Positions 1-7,512 of a stretch of 61,339 nucleotides of DNA are shown piece by piece. Within the stretch, counting starts at the first letter, position 1. The number at the start of each line of letters is the position of its first letter. The DNA comes from a virus, in the IMG/VR virus record IMGVR_UViG_3300021959_000036, positions 1 through 61,339 of that record, one strand, 5' to 3'. The notes beneath the pieces are model-generated. The model made no database searches. It was not told the origin of the DNA and saw nothing but the letters and a program-made list of their open reading frames with translations. The translations under genes and the position numbers were made by a program.

Positions 1-892
1 AAAATTTACGCTAAATACTAAAAATATTATCGGATGGGTCCCTTTCCAAGAGTATCCACAAATATCATTTAAAGACGCTATGATTGAATCCGCTCAAAAT
101 ATAGCTAGTAAAGGAAAAACTATAGATTTTCTTTGGTCAGGAGGGTTAGATAGTGTTGCAGGGCTTTTAGCTTTTATGGAAGCAGGAGTAGATAAGCAAC
201 TTCACCTTATTATAGGAGGTGTTCCTGAATCCCCAGAAATATTTAATAAATTAGTAAAAGATAGGATAGATTATACGATAATACCTGATAATGATAAAGA
301 TAAGATAACTGGTGTTGCTAGACCAGATATAAGAATACTAACTACTATGTCAGAAATGGACCCTATGTTTGGTAATAAAAGTACTAAAGCAGGACGAGGA
401 GTTGTTGTAGATAGTTGGCCCGGCTTGTGGAAAACTAAAAGACGACATTTTTTAAATCATCTGTCTTGGAGGTGGTGCTCAAATTTTCAAGGGGATAAAA
501 TTGATATAGATAATTATATGCCCTTTGCTTTACAAGAACCCCTAGAAAAATGGATGTGTAACCATGTTATTAACGAAGAAATGGTTTACTACGATGTAAG
601 CGATAAAAACTGGGAATTTGGAAATATAAACTGTCCATTAGAAAAACACTACAAAAAATGTAAAAAACCAATGAGAGACTTCATAGACGAAATTTTAAAA
701 GGAAAAATTCCTTATCTTCGAGAAAAAAACCCGAGCGGGTCACTTGTAAAAAAATTAAACAAATCAACACTCGATAGAGTCATAGGAGTTACCGACAAAG
801 GAGATGTGATTACTCCAAAAAGTTTTTATGACTACAATTTTTTAAAGTTTATTAACGTAGATCTTTTAAAAGAAGCGTATAGTGGAAGATAA
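1..892 (+). CDS. PP-loop ATP pyrophosphatase (asparagine synthase-like), 5' end missing
   Basis: The reading frame stays open from base 2 through the first ATG at position 80, so the gene starts outside the window and only its 3' part is present. The P-loop motif SGGLDSVA lies about 20 residues after that ATG and is typical of N-type ATP pyrophosphatases, which activate a carboxylate or carbonyl with ATP (asparagine synthase, QueC, NAD synthase relatives). The C-terminal half has Cys/His residues (WMCNH, NCPLEKHYKKCKK) that could bind metal. No glutaminase domain is visible in the part present. Substrate unknown. A second PP-loop protein is encoded at 7499-8317. Family call is good, function open. 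Confidence 0.7.
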   Translation, partial: KFTLNTKNIIGWVPFQEYPQISFKDAMIESAQNIASKGKTIDFLWSGGLDSVAGLLAFMEAGVDKQLHLIIGGVPESPEIFNKLVKDRIDYTIIPDNDKDKITGVARPDIRILTTMSEMDPMFGNKSTKAGRGVVVDSWPGLWKTKRRHFLNHLSWRWCSNFQGDKIDIDNYMPFALQEPLEKWMCNHVINEEMVYYDVSDKNWEFGNINCPLEKHYKKCKKPMRDFIDEILKGKIPYLREKNPSGSLVKKLNKSTLDRVIGVTDKGDVITPKSFYDYNFLKFINVDLLKEAYSGR

Positions 893-901
893 GATAAAAC
901 A

Positions 902-2194
902 ATGAATAAAATTAACATAAAATCAGCAACAATTACTGATAAAATATACATAAAAGAAGAAGATATTGAAGATGTATCAGCTTTTGAGCAGGCATATACC
1001 TATCAAATTGTTGATGATTTTCATTATACCTATGAATATGACGAAGATAAAGGAATATACACTGTTCCTAGTAACTCTTACTCTAAATTAGACATAAAAA
1101 CTATTGAGGATTTACGAAACTTCGAAGATTCTGAACAAAATTTTCAATTTAAAGGAGAACTACGAGAAGAACAACAAGATATGGTAGATGCTTTCTTTCA
1201 GATTAATGATAGAGTACGTAGTGGACTATTTCAAGCACCTTGTGGTTGGGGTAAAACCTATGTAGGATGCAATCTTTTAGCTCGTGCCAATAAACCCACT
1301 CTGATTTTAGTGCATACAAAGCTTCTTTTTAGGCAATGGATCGAAGAACTAGAAAATCAAATACCTGGAATTAAGATAGGAAAGATTGGAGACGGTCTTT
1401 TAGATATTCAAGACATTACAGTGGGTATTTATAAGAGTGTTTTAAACAATATTCCGCAATTACATGACAGGTTTGGGCTTCTAATGGTTGATGAAGCACA
1501 TTTATGTCCTGCTGATATGTTTTCGCAAGCAGTAAATGCAGTAAATTGTCGCGCAAAGATAGCTATTACCGCTACTCCTCGTAGAAAAGACGGAAAACAT
1601 ATAGTTTTAGACGACTATTTTACAACATTTAAGTCATATGCTTATGATCCCCGAATTTTAGCTACCCCAAAAGTTGAAATATATCAAACAGATATTAGAT
1701 TCAATGTTCTTGATCCAAAGCGAGATTGGAGTAGACAGACCAATAAACTTGCATCTAACTCGCAGTTGCGCCAGCGAGTATCTGAAATTGCCATATCAAA
1801 AGTGAGTGGAGGTCGGTGCATACTCATTTTAGGAGAACGTCTAGATTGGCTTCGCGAGTTAAATAAGATTATTCCAGATTCAGTACTATTGATTGGAGAA
1901 ACCGGTGAAGAACAGCGCAAAGAAATACTAGATAACGTAGGTCCAAAGTATAAAGTAGTGCTGACTACAAAACTTTTTGATGAAGGAATTAGTTGTCATA
2001 GACTTGACACTCTATTTTTAGTGTTCCCATCAAATAACCCTATAAAGCTAGAGCAAAGAATTGGAAGAATTATTAGAGAGCATCCAGATAAAAAACGTCC
2101 TCTTATTTGTGACTTTTGGCTAACAGGTCCAATAGTTTCTAAACAACAAAATAATAGAAGAAACTGGTACATACAAAGAGGATATTCTCTATGA
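902..2194 (+). CDS. Superfamily 2 DNA helicase, UvsW-like
   Basis: A 430-residue protein with the motifs of a DEAH helicase: LREEQQDMV upstream, Walker A APCGWGKT at about residues 112-119, VDEAH at 196-200, TATP at 223-226, and a motif VI-like QRIGRIIRE near residue 385. T4 UvsW has a comparable N-terminal domain followed by this core and unwinds branched recombination and R-loop intermediates. Here it probably acts in recombination-dependent replication together with the SSB and SbcCD-like genes downstream. Starts with ATG 9 bases after the PP-loop gene; its stop overlaps the next ATG (ATGA). Confidence 0.85.
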   Translation: MNKINIKSATITDKIYIKEEDIEDVSAFEQAYTYQIVDDFHYTYEYDEDKGIYTVPSNSYSKLDIKTIEDLRNFEDSEQNFQFKGELREEQQDMVDAFFQINDRVRSGLFQAPCGWGKTYVGCNLLARANKPTLILVHTKLLFRQWIEELENQIPGIKIGKIGDGLLDIQDITVGIYKSVLNNIPQLHDRFGLLMVDEAHLCPADMFSQAVNAVNCRAKIAITATPRRKDGKHIVLDDYFTTFKSYAYDPRILATPKVEIYQTDIRFNVLDPKRDWSRQTNKLASNSQLRQRVSEIAISKVSGGRCILILGERLDWLRELNKIIPDSVLLIGETGEEQRKEILDNVGPKYKVVLTTKLFDEGISCHRLDTLFLVFPSNNPIKLEQRIGRIIREHPDKKRPLICDFWLTGPIVSKQQNNRRNWYIQRGYSL

Positions 2195-2655
2195 GTTTTT
2201 ACTTTAACTGGTATGAACTTCTTAAAAAATCCAAAAAGGATTATGATTCAATTATCGTGTTGACTTATGCTTCTACTTTTGGATATAATAAGAAAATAGC
2301 AAATAGTTCTTTAGACTTAGTAAAAAAACTTAATATAAGTAGAATACCAAACTGGTTAAATTCAAGTCTAATAATGAATAAGAGAAGCTTTGAAATATTC
2401 AACAATTACAGAGTTGAAGAACCACAAAGCTATTATAGAAATCCATCATTTCTCAAAACTGTTACACCAGTAACACATAAAATACAATACTTATGGTTGC
2501 TTTCGCACAGAAGAAATGATGATAAAAACCCATTTATTAATAGAGACTTTTTTAAGTTAAAAGAAATAGATGGTATAAAAAGTAACCCATTTATAAGTAT
2601 TGATAAAGACAAAATAACATTCGTCTTAGAAAATACCTACACACAAAGAACATAG
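2191..2655 (+). CDS. Hypothetical protein, 154 aa
   Basis: Not recognised. The start codon overlaps the stop of the helicase gene as ATGA, which implies translational coupling and supports it as a real gene. The protein is rich in Asn, Lys, Tyr and Phe and basic, without signal peptide, membrane segment or Cys motif. Lying between helicase and SSB genes, it could be a replication or recombination accessory factor, for example in the position of a helicase loader. That is context only. Confidence 0.6.
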   Translation: MSFYFNWYELLKKSKKDYDSIIVLTYASTFGYNKKIANSSLDLVKKLNISRIPNWLNSSLIMNKRSFEIFNNYRVEEPQSYYRNPSFLKTVTPVTHKIQYLWLLSHRRNDDKNPFINRDFFKLKEIDGIKSNPFISIDKDKITFVLENTYTQRT

Positions 2656-2679
2656 TTCAACAAGAAAGGAAACACTAAT

Positions 2680-3339
2680 ATGGTATCATGGGATAAAGCA
2701 AAAGGAAACGCCGGAGGCGGCGGAGGCGGACAACGCCGAGAGATTGAGAGACTAACTCTCCCAGTTGGAGACACAAAGGTTCGACTAATCGGAGAAGTTA
2801 TGCCTCGTTATGTATATTGGGTAGTGACTACAGAAGGCAAAAAGATGCCTGTAGAATGTCTACGATTTGATCGTCAAAAGGAAACTTTCAATGACTCAAA
2901 CAAAGACCCAATGTCAGAAATTGACGATGAAGTATATTCAGATAAACCTCAGTTTGCATATGTTTGCAATGTAATTGATCGTGCAGATAATAAGATCAAG
3001 ATTTTTGATCTTCGTTCTACGATTTACAAGCAGATTGTAGATTATGCTACAAATCCAGATTATGGTAATCCAGCAGATGACGATGCAGGATATGACATCA
3101 CGATTAAGAAGGAGAAAACAGGTCCTCTACCACAGAATGTTAAGTATTCTGTAATTCCTGCAAGAAACAACTCCTCACTTACAGAGTCAGAGAAATCACT
3201 AGAACTATTTGAACTTGATAAGATTTACAAGCGTCAATCTTATGAAGAACAGAAACAGTGGCTTCTTCAAAATACGGCTTATTTTGCGGAGGAAGCTTCG
3301 GATGAATTTAAGCCAGAAGCAGTTGAGGATCTTGACTAA
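2680..3339 (+). CDS. Single-stranded DNA-binding protein, gp32-like
   Basis: A 219-residue protein that should coat ssDNA during replication and recombination. It starts MVSWDKAKGNAGGGGGG, a basic Gly-rich arm, followed by a beta-rich core containing VRLIGEVMPRYVYWV and repeated Tyr/Phe/Trp residues suited to base stacking. It ends in an acidic tail (EEASDEFKPEAVEDLD), the classic partner-binding tail of gp32-type SSBs. The zinc-binding Cys/His set of T4 gp32 is absent. A good ribosome site (AGAAAGGAAA) precedes the ATG. Codon use is somewhat richer in GC than the neighbours, as expected for an abundant protein. Confidence 0.8.
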   Translation: MVSWDKAKGNAGGGGGGQRREIERLTLPVGDTKVRLIGEVMPRYVYWVVTTEGKKMPVECLRFDRQKETFNDSNKDPMSEIDDEVYSDKPQFAYVCNVIDRADNKIKIFDLRSTIYKQIVDYATNPDYGNPADDDAGYDITIKKEKTGPLPQNVKYSVIPARNNSSLTESEKSLELFELDKIYKRQSYEEQKQWLLQNTAYFAEEASDEFKPEAVEDLD

Positions 3340-4167
3340 ATGGCAAAAAAGTCCTTAAGTGACTTCGAAACAATAGAGACAGAAGATTCTTCTCCTACCA
3401 ATGCATTTCAAGTAGGAGAAGACGGACAAGCACAAGTAGACCTCCAAAAGATAAGAGAAACTTGTTCTGTATTCTTTGCTACTCCTTGTTATGGAGGCAT
3501 GATTACAGATCAATATTTTCTTAGTATTTTCAAAGCATCTCAAGAATTAGTAAGGCATAATATTACCTTCCGATTAACTACTCTTAGAAATGAAAGCCTA
3601 GTAACTAGGGCTAGAAATATTCTTACTGCAATGTTTTTAGACTCTGGAGCTACTCACCTATTTTTTATTGATGCTGATATTGAGTTTGATCAAGAGTCTG
3701 TTATTAGGATGCTTGCAATGGATAAACCAATTATTGCAGCAGCATACCCTAAAAAGGCTCTTCCAATTCAATATGCTATGAATTTTAAATATACCGATCC
3801 TGTTAAAAAACAGATTAGAGTAGAAAACGGGGCTATCGAAGTGTGGGACGCCTCTACAGGATTCTTCTGTATTAAGCGCGAAGTTTTTGAGAAGATGATG
3901 GTAGAATATCCACACCTTCACTATAAGAATGATAGTAATATTGATCCTAAACTTCAGAAATACTGCTATGCATTTTTTGATACAATGATTGACCAAGATG
4001 AAAACGGAGACAATCGTTATCTTTCAGAAGACTATACTTTCTGTAGATTGTGGCAAAAAATGGGAGGGGAAATATGGATGGACCCAAATACAAAACTAAA
4101 CCATGTAGGGTCTTATACTTTTGAAGGGGATCTTAGTAAGATCATAAATACAAATATTCGAGGATGA
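3340..4167 (+). CDS. GT-A family glycosyltransferase
   Basis: A 275-residue protein. After a short acidic N-terminus it reads FATPCYGGMITDQY, RNESLVTRARN and then HLFFIDADIEF, a DxD-type metal and nucleotide-sugar site typical of GT-A glycosyltransferases. EDYTFCRLW near residue 225 fits the catalytic acidic motif of the family. It starts immediately after the SSB stop (TAAATG) and its own end overlaps the cytidylyltransferase start, so the two are probably co-translated. The acceptor is unknown: modified DNA, a virion glycan or a host surface polymer are all possible. Confidence 0.75.
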   Translation: MAKKSLSDFETIETEDSSPTNAFQVGEDGQAQVDLQKIRETCSVFFATPCYGGMITDQYFLSIFKASQELVRHNITFRLTTLRNESLVTRARNILTAMFLDSGATHLFFIDADIEFDQESVIRMLAMDKPIIAAAYPKKALPIQYAMNFKYTDPVKKQIRVENGAIEVWDASTGFFCIKREVFEKMMVEYPHLHYKNDSNIDPKLQKYCYAFFDTMIDQDENGDNRYLSEDYTFCRLWQKMGGEIWMDPNTKLNHVGSYTFEGDLSKIINTNIRG

Positions 4168-4652
4168 AAGTAGGGTTTACTTGTTCAACATTTGATTTAC
4201 TACATGCAGGACATATTCAAATGTTAAGAGAAGCAAAAGATCAATGTAATTATTTAATTTGTGGACTTCAAGTAGATCCTAGCCTTGATAGACCAGAGAA
4301 AAACTCCCCAGTGCAATCTATTGTAGAAAGATATACTCAGCTTAACGCAGTAAAATACGTTGATAAAATAATTCCTTATTGTACAGAAAGAGATTTAGAA
4401 GATATCTTAGAAATGTATAATATAGATGTAAGAATTATAGGGTCAGAGTATAGAGATGGTAACTTTACTGGAAAAGCTATCTGTGCTAAAAGAGGTATAG
4501 ATTTATATTTCAATAGCAGAGATCATAGATTTAGTTCAAGTGATCTTAGAAAAAGAATCTATGATCAAGACGCAAATGTGACGTCTTATGAAAATAGCGA
4601 ACTCCGTTCGCCCAGCTGTGTCTCTCCGAGACAACGTGAAGGAACATCGTAG
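4164..4652 (+). CDS. Cytidylyltransferase-like nucleotidyltransferase (TagD/Tag-like fold)
   Basis: The N-terminus MKVGFTCSTFDLLHAGHI carries the HxGH-type signature (HAGH) of the nucleotidylyltransferase superfamily, and SSSDLRKRI near residue 128 is its ISSS-like end motif. Relatives make CDP-glycerol, CDP-choline or ADP-sugars from CTP/ATP. The recognisable domain ends at about residue 136, the usual length of glycerol-3-phosphate cytidylyltransferase. Another 26 codons run on into a hairpin-rich region and look unlike protein under selection. Overlaps the GT-A gene by 4 bases. Could supply an activated building block for the upstream glycosyltransferase; inference. Confidence 0.75.
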   Translation: MKVGFTCSTFDLLHAGHIQMLREAKDQCNYLICGLQVDPSLDRPEKNSPVQSIVERYTQLNAVKYVDKIIPYCTERDLEDILEMYNIDVRIIGSEYRDGNFTGKAICAKRGIDLYFNSRDHRFSSSDLRKRIYDQDANVTSYENSELRSPSCVSPRQREGTS

Positions 4653-4686
4653 GTCAGCGCTCTTTAACAGCTGTTCACCTGCGGTG
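4567..4686 (+). promoter_or_regulatory. boxA-containing, hairpin-rich antitermination-like (nut-like) region
   Basis: CGCTCTTTAACA at 4658-4669 is an exact match to the consensus boxA bound by NusB/NusE (S10). It is flanked by short hairpins: AAGACG/CGTCTT (4567-4587), GCGAAC-TCC-GTTCGC (4597-4611), TGTCTC-TCC-GAGACA (4619-4633) and, just after boxA, CACC-TGC-GGTG (4676-4686), in the position of a boxB. A terminator-like hairpin follows at 4719. This arrangement is what a nut site before a terminator looks like. No lambda N-like gene is recognisable in the window. Confidence 0.55.
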
Positions 4687-4718
4687 TTCGTTTTTCACTA
4701 ATTATGCACATAGAATAG

Positions 4719-4761
4719 CATACTTTTTGCCTTTCGGCAAGTATGTAAAATAAAATTTTTT
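4719..4761 (+). terminator. Probable rho-independent terminator
   Basis: CATACTT and TGCC pair with GGCA and AGTATG around a TTTC loop (4719-4745), with a two-base bulge. About 10 bases later comes AAAATTTTTT (to 4761). The A-rich gap between stem and T-run makes it weaker than a textbook terminator. It lies 67 bases after the cytidylyltransferase stop and 50 bases after the boxA. Confidence 0.5.
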
Positions 4762-4794
4762 CTTTGCTCTTTCTGGTGCTACGTTGTAACAAAA

Positions 4795-4823
4795 TTGTAA
4801 CATAAATGTGATATATTTATAAT
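4795..4823 (+). promoter_or_regulatory. Sigma70-like promoter TTGTAA-17-TATAAT
   Basis: TTGTAA (4795-4800), a 17-base spacer and a perfect TATAAT (4818-4823). A second TTGTAAC copy lies 11 bases upstream (4784-4790). The -10 box overlaps the first ATG of the deaminase gene at 4822, so a transcript from here would start near 4830 and could only use the later in-frame ATG at 4849. Confidence 0.6.
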
Positions 4824-5268
4824 GAAAATAAAACATATTCATGCTCATATGAAATCTGCTTTTAACTATGCAGAGTGTTCCACAGCCGTCCGTCTTCAGG
4901 TCGGCTGTGTTATTGTGAAAGATGATCGTATTATCTCAATAGGATACAATGGTATGCCAAGTGGTTGGGATAATAAATGTGAAACCTCAGTGATTTGGGA
5001 TAAAGGTGTGCAGTTAGCTAGTCCTATTCTCAAAACTAAACCAGAAGTACTACATGCAGAATCAAATGCTATAGCTAAACTGGCACGATCACCTGAGAGC
5101 GGAGAAGGCGCTACAGCTTTTATTACTCACGCTCCTTGTCTAGATTGTGCAAAACTTCTGTATCAAGCTGGTATCTGTGAAGTAAACTATTGTCATAGCT
5201 ATAGACTCACAGATGGAATAGATTTTTTAAAACAGTGTAATATTAAGGTTTATCAGGTATCTCTATGA
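4822..5268 (+). CDS. dCMP/cytidine deaminase family protein
   Basis: 148 residues with the zinc deaminase signature: HAE at residues 78-80 (ligand plus catalytic Glu) and PCLDC at 105-109. VGCVIVKDDRIISIGYNG near the N-terminus is typical of dCMP deaminases, which make dUMP for thymidylate synthase, here matching ThyX and dUTPase in the same arm. The start is uncertain: ATG 4822 keeps the full first helix but overlaps a promoter -10 box, while ATG 4849 would fit a transcript from that promoter and trims nine residues. Neither has a clear Shine-Dalgarno sequence. Confidence 0.85.
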   Translation: MKIKHIHAHMKSAFNYAECSTAVRLQVGCVIVKDDRIISIGYNGMPSGWDNKCETSVIWDKGVQLASPILKTKPEVLHAESNAIAKLARSPESGEGATAFITHAPCLDCAKLLYQAGICEVNYCHSYRLTDGIDFLKQCNIKVYQVSL

Positions 5269-5501
5269 AAAGAACGATGTTTTCTGCCAATTCACATGAT
5301 GAGGAAGCAGAAGACCTTACAGATGCTATAGTAGAGATGCTACAAGATGAACCTGAGATAGAGATTAGAGATCTATCTCGTAGATTAAATGTAGAGATGA
5401 TTAGTCTTCCTTGGGGAGTTGGTTCTCCCTTTGCCTACATATATAAAGAAGACCAAAAAACCTGGTGTTGTCTCAAATCTCAATATCGAAAGAGAACTTA
5501 A
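5265..5501 (+). CDS. Hypothetical protein, 78 aa
   Basis: Not recognised. Starts inside the end of the deaminase gene with an ATGA overlap, so probably translated from the same message. The N-terminal half is strongly acidic (HDEEAEDLTDAIVEMLQDEP) and likely helical; the C-terminal half is mixed and ends basic. No Cys pair or membrane segment. Ends two bases before the permease ATG. Confidence 0.55.
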   Translation: MKRTMFSANSHDEEAEDLTDAIVEMLQDEPEIEIRDLSRRLNVEMISLPWGVGSPFAYIYKEDQKTWCCLKSQYRKRT

Positions 5502-5503
5502 CA

Positions 5504-6463
5504 ATGGATGTAGTTACAATTTGGATGGCACTAGGATTCCTCTTAGCCGCCTATTCTGTTATAGCAAACGATAGCGTTCAAACTCTTGGAACTTGGATTG
5601 CGTCGAACAATGAACGATTCCACTGGACTGCTTTATGGACCGCCGCTTCGGCGGTTTTGCTTTGGGCACTATGGTTCGGTTGGTATATCAACGGAGGAGA
5701 TATTTCATATGGTCGCCTAACTAAAATACCTTTCCAAGAAATACAGTGGTATCATGCAGCGGCTCCCGCAGTGCTACTACTACTTACTAGAATTGGTGTT
5801 CCTGTTTCAACATCATTTCTTGTGCTTTCAGCCTTCGCATCAACCTTTGTATTAGAAAAGATGTTGATGAAATCTATCATGGGATATGCTGTAGCAGCTG
5901 TCGCTGCCTATGCACTCTGGCATATCATTGCTAGATTAATTAATGAAAAGAAGCCTATTGGGGATCATTGGAGTCGTCCTTATTGGCGTGTAGCACAGTG
6001 GATAACTACTGGTCTACTTTGGTGGACTTGGTTATCACATGATATGGCTAATATCGCAGTGTTTCTTCCCAGACAAGTTCCTTGGGACTTGATGATTATC
6101 ATTTCAATCATCTTTGTTGCAGGATTAGGATGGATGTTTATGGAACGTGGAGGTAAGATTCAAAATATTGTGTTAGAAAAATCTACAACACGATATATTA
6201 GGTCAGCTACGTTAATTGATTTAGCGTATTTTATTATTCTCTACTTCTTCAAAGAACTTAATTCAATACCAATGTCTACGACTTGGGTATTCGTTGGACT
6301 ACTGACAGGACGAGAACTAGCAATTGCTAGTGTTCATAATACTAAGATGAAACAAATCTTTCCTCTTGTCACTCGTGATTTTATGAAGATGATGATAGGT
6401 CTTGGTGCTTCAGTAGGAATTGTATTATTAATTCATTATGTAATTGTACCTAACGGTTACTAG
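5504..6463 (+). CDS. PiT (Pho4/SLC20)-like inorganic phosphate permease
   Basis: A 319-residue integral membrane protein with roughly nine hydrophobic segments. It contains, in the right order, both halves of the PiT family signature: IANDSVQTLGT (residues 20-30; family GANDVANxxGT) followed by GVPVSTS (98-104; family GxPxSTTH), then SHDMANIAV (178-186) followed by SIPMSTTWVFVG (254-265). The internal duplication is the hallmark of this fold. It would move phosphate with Na+ or H+ across the host inner membrane. The His of STTH is replaced in both halves (F and W). The chosen ATG follows an AAAGAGAA site; upstream in-frame codons overlap the previous gene. Family assigned by motif reading only. 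Confidence 0.65.
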   Translation: MDVVTIWMALGFLLAAYSVIANDSVQTLGTWIASNNERFHWTALWTAASAVLLWALWFGWYINGGDISYGRLTKIPFQEIQWYHAAAPAVLLLLTRIGVPVSTSFLVLSAFASTFVLEKMLMKSIMGYAVAAVAAYALWHIIARLINEKKPIGDHWSRPYWRVAQWITTGLLWWTWLSHDMANIAVFLPRQVPWDLMIIISIIFVAGLGWMFMERGGKIQNIVLEKSTTRYIRSATLIDLAYFIILYFFKELNSIPMSTTWVFVGLLTGRELAIASVHNTKMKQIFPLVTRDFMKMMIGLGASVGIVLLIHYVIVPNGY

Positions 6464-6483
6464 AATTTAAGTTTAAATAGTTC

Positions 6484-6512
6484 TGGACAATTATGGGATA
6501 GTGTAGTAAAAT
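6484..6512 (+). promoter_or_regulatory. Possible sigma70-like promoter TGGACA-17-TAAAAT
   Basis: TGGACA (6484-6489), 17-base spacer and TAAAAT (6507-6512). It overlaps the perfect palindrome at 6495-6522, whose loop holds most of the -10 box. It could drive the SbcD-PP-loop-SbcC genes, and the palindrome could serve as operator. Confidence 0.4.
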
Positions 6513-6531
6513 ACACTATCCCTAAATTTTT
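6495..6531 (+). terminator. Rho-independent terminator or operator palindrome
   Basis: GGGATAGTGTA (6495-6505) and TACACTATCCC (6512-6522) form a perfect 11-base-pair stem with loop GTAAAA. TAAATTTTT follows (T-run 6527-6531). It sits between the permease stop and the ribosome site (GGAGAA) of the next gene. The T-run is short, so it may act partly as terminator and partly as a protein-binding palindrome. Confidence 0.55.
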
Positions 6532-6543
6532 GGAGAAGCTAGA

Positions 6544-7512
6544 TTGAAAATTTTACACAGTGCCGACTGGCATATTAACCTACATAAGAAAAAAGTTCCT
6601 GCAGACTGGAGTGCTAATCGTTTTAGATTATTCTTTGAAGAACTTCACAAATTAGAAGAAACACATGATGTCCATTTCTTGTCTGGGGACATCTTTGATA
6701 GAAAACCAGAACCAGACGAAATTTGTTTATTTTTAAGGTATATAAATGCAGCTAAAATCCCAACATACATTATTCCTGGAAACCACGAAGCGACTAGAAA
6801 GGGCGAAACATTCCTTGAACATTTCCATGAACAACATGCTATTACGAATCCAAACGTGGTTCTTATTACAAAAAATCAACGTGAAATTATACGGGGGCAA
6901 AGCGTATATTTCTTCCCATATGGCGAGATGCAAAAAGAAAATCTTTTGGATTTTGAGGGAGATGAAATTCTCGTTACTCATATTCGTGGAGAAGTACCGC
7001 CCCATATCACGGCTGAATACGATTTTGAAAAGCTTCGTCCCTGGAAACTCATACTTCTTGGTGACATACATTTTGCTCATCGTTACATGGATTATCCTGC
7101 TTGGTATAGTGGTTCTCCGATGAATGTGAGCTTTGATAGAGATGACTCTAGAGATTATGGGGTTAACTCTATCGACTTTAGATCTATTGATGATTACGAA
7201 GTATCTTTTCTACCCTTAAAACTTCCAAAGCTAGTAAGAAAAACTCTACAAGTAGGGGGCGATATGGTTCCTGATGATTTTAATCATGTAATCTATGAAG
7301 TAACTGGATCAGTAGATCAACTTGCAAAAGTACAAAACTCAGAACTTTTAGACAAAAAGATAGCTCTTAAGCCAACAGAAAATTCAAAACTAGACTTAAA
7401 AAATATGAACCTAATTGAAGAACTAAGAGCCTATTTAGACTATACAAAGATCTCTAACATAGATGAGATAATAAAAGACTTTCAAGATTTAAATGTAGAT
7501 GCTGGAAATTAA
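6544..7512 (+). CDS. SbcD/Mre11-like nuclease subunit (T4 gp47-like)
   Basis: 322 residues with the calcineurin-like phosphoesterase motifs of Mre11: HSADWH (5-10), GDIFD (48-52), GNHE (79-82), THIRG and LLGDIHFAH further on. Together with the SbcC/Rad50-like protein at 8308-10134 it should form the double-strand-end nuclease that feeds recombination-dependent replication. It starts with TTG, supported by GGAGAA 6 bases upstream and by the family N-terminus MKILHSADWH. The PP-loop gene separates it from its usual partner. Confidence 0.9.
   Translation: MKILHSADWHINLHKKKVPADWSANRFRLFFEELHKLEETHDVHFLSGDIFDRKPEPDEICLFLRYINAAKIPTYIIPGNHEATRKGETFLEHFHEQHAITNPNVVLITKNQREIIRGQSVYFFPYGEMQKENLLDFEGDEILVTHIRGEVPPHITAEYDFEKLRPWKLILLGDIHFAHRYMDYPAWYSGSPMNVSFDRDDSRDYGVNSIDFRSIDDYEVSFLPLKLPKLVRKTLQVGGDMVPDDFNHVIYEVTGSVDQLAKVQNSELLDKKIALKPTENSKLDLKNMNLIEELRAYLDYTKISNIDEIIKDFQDLNVDAGN

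Noticed and set aside
4567-4745. tRNA or tmRNA in the hairpin-rich region
   Set aside because: Loops are three or four bases, there is no 7-base anticodon or T-loop, no TTCRA and no CCA end; the element is better explained as regulatory RNA.
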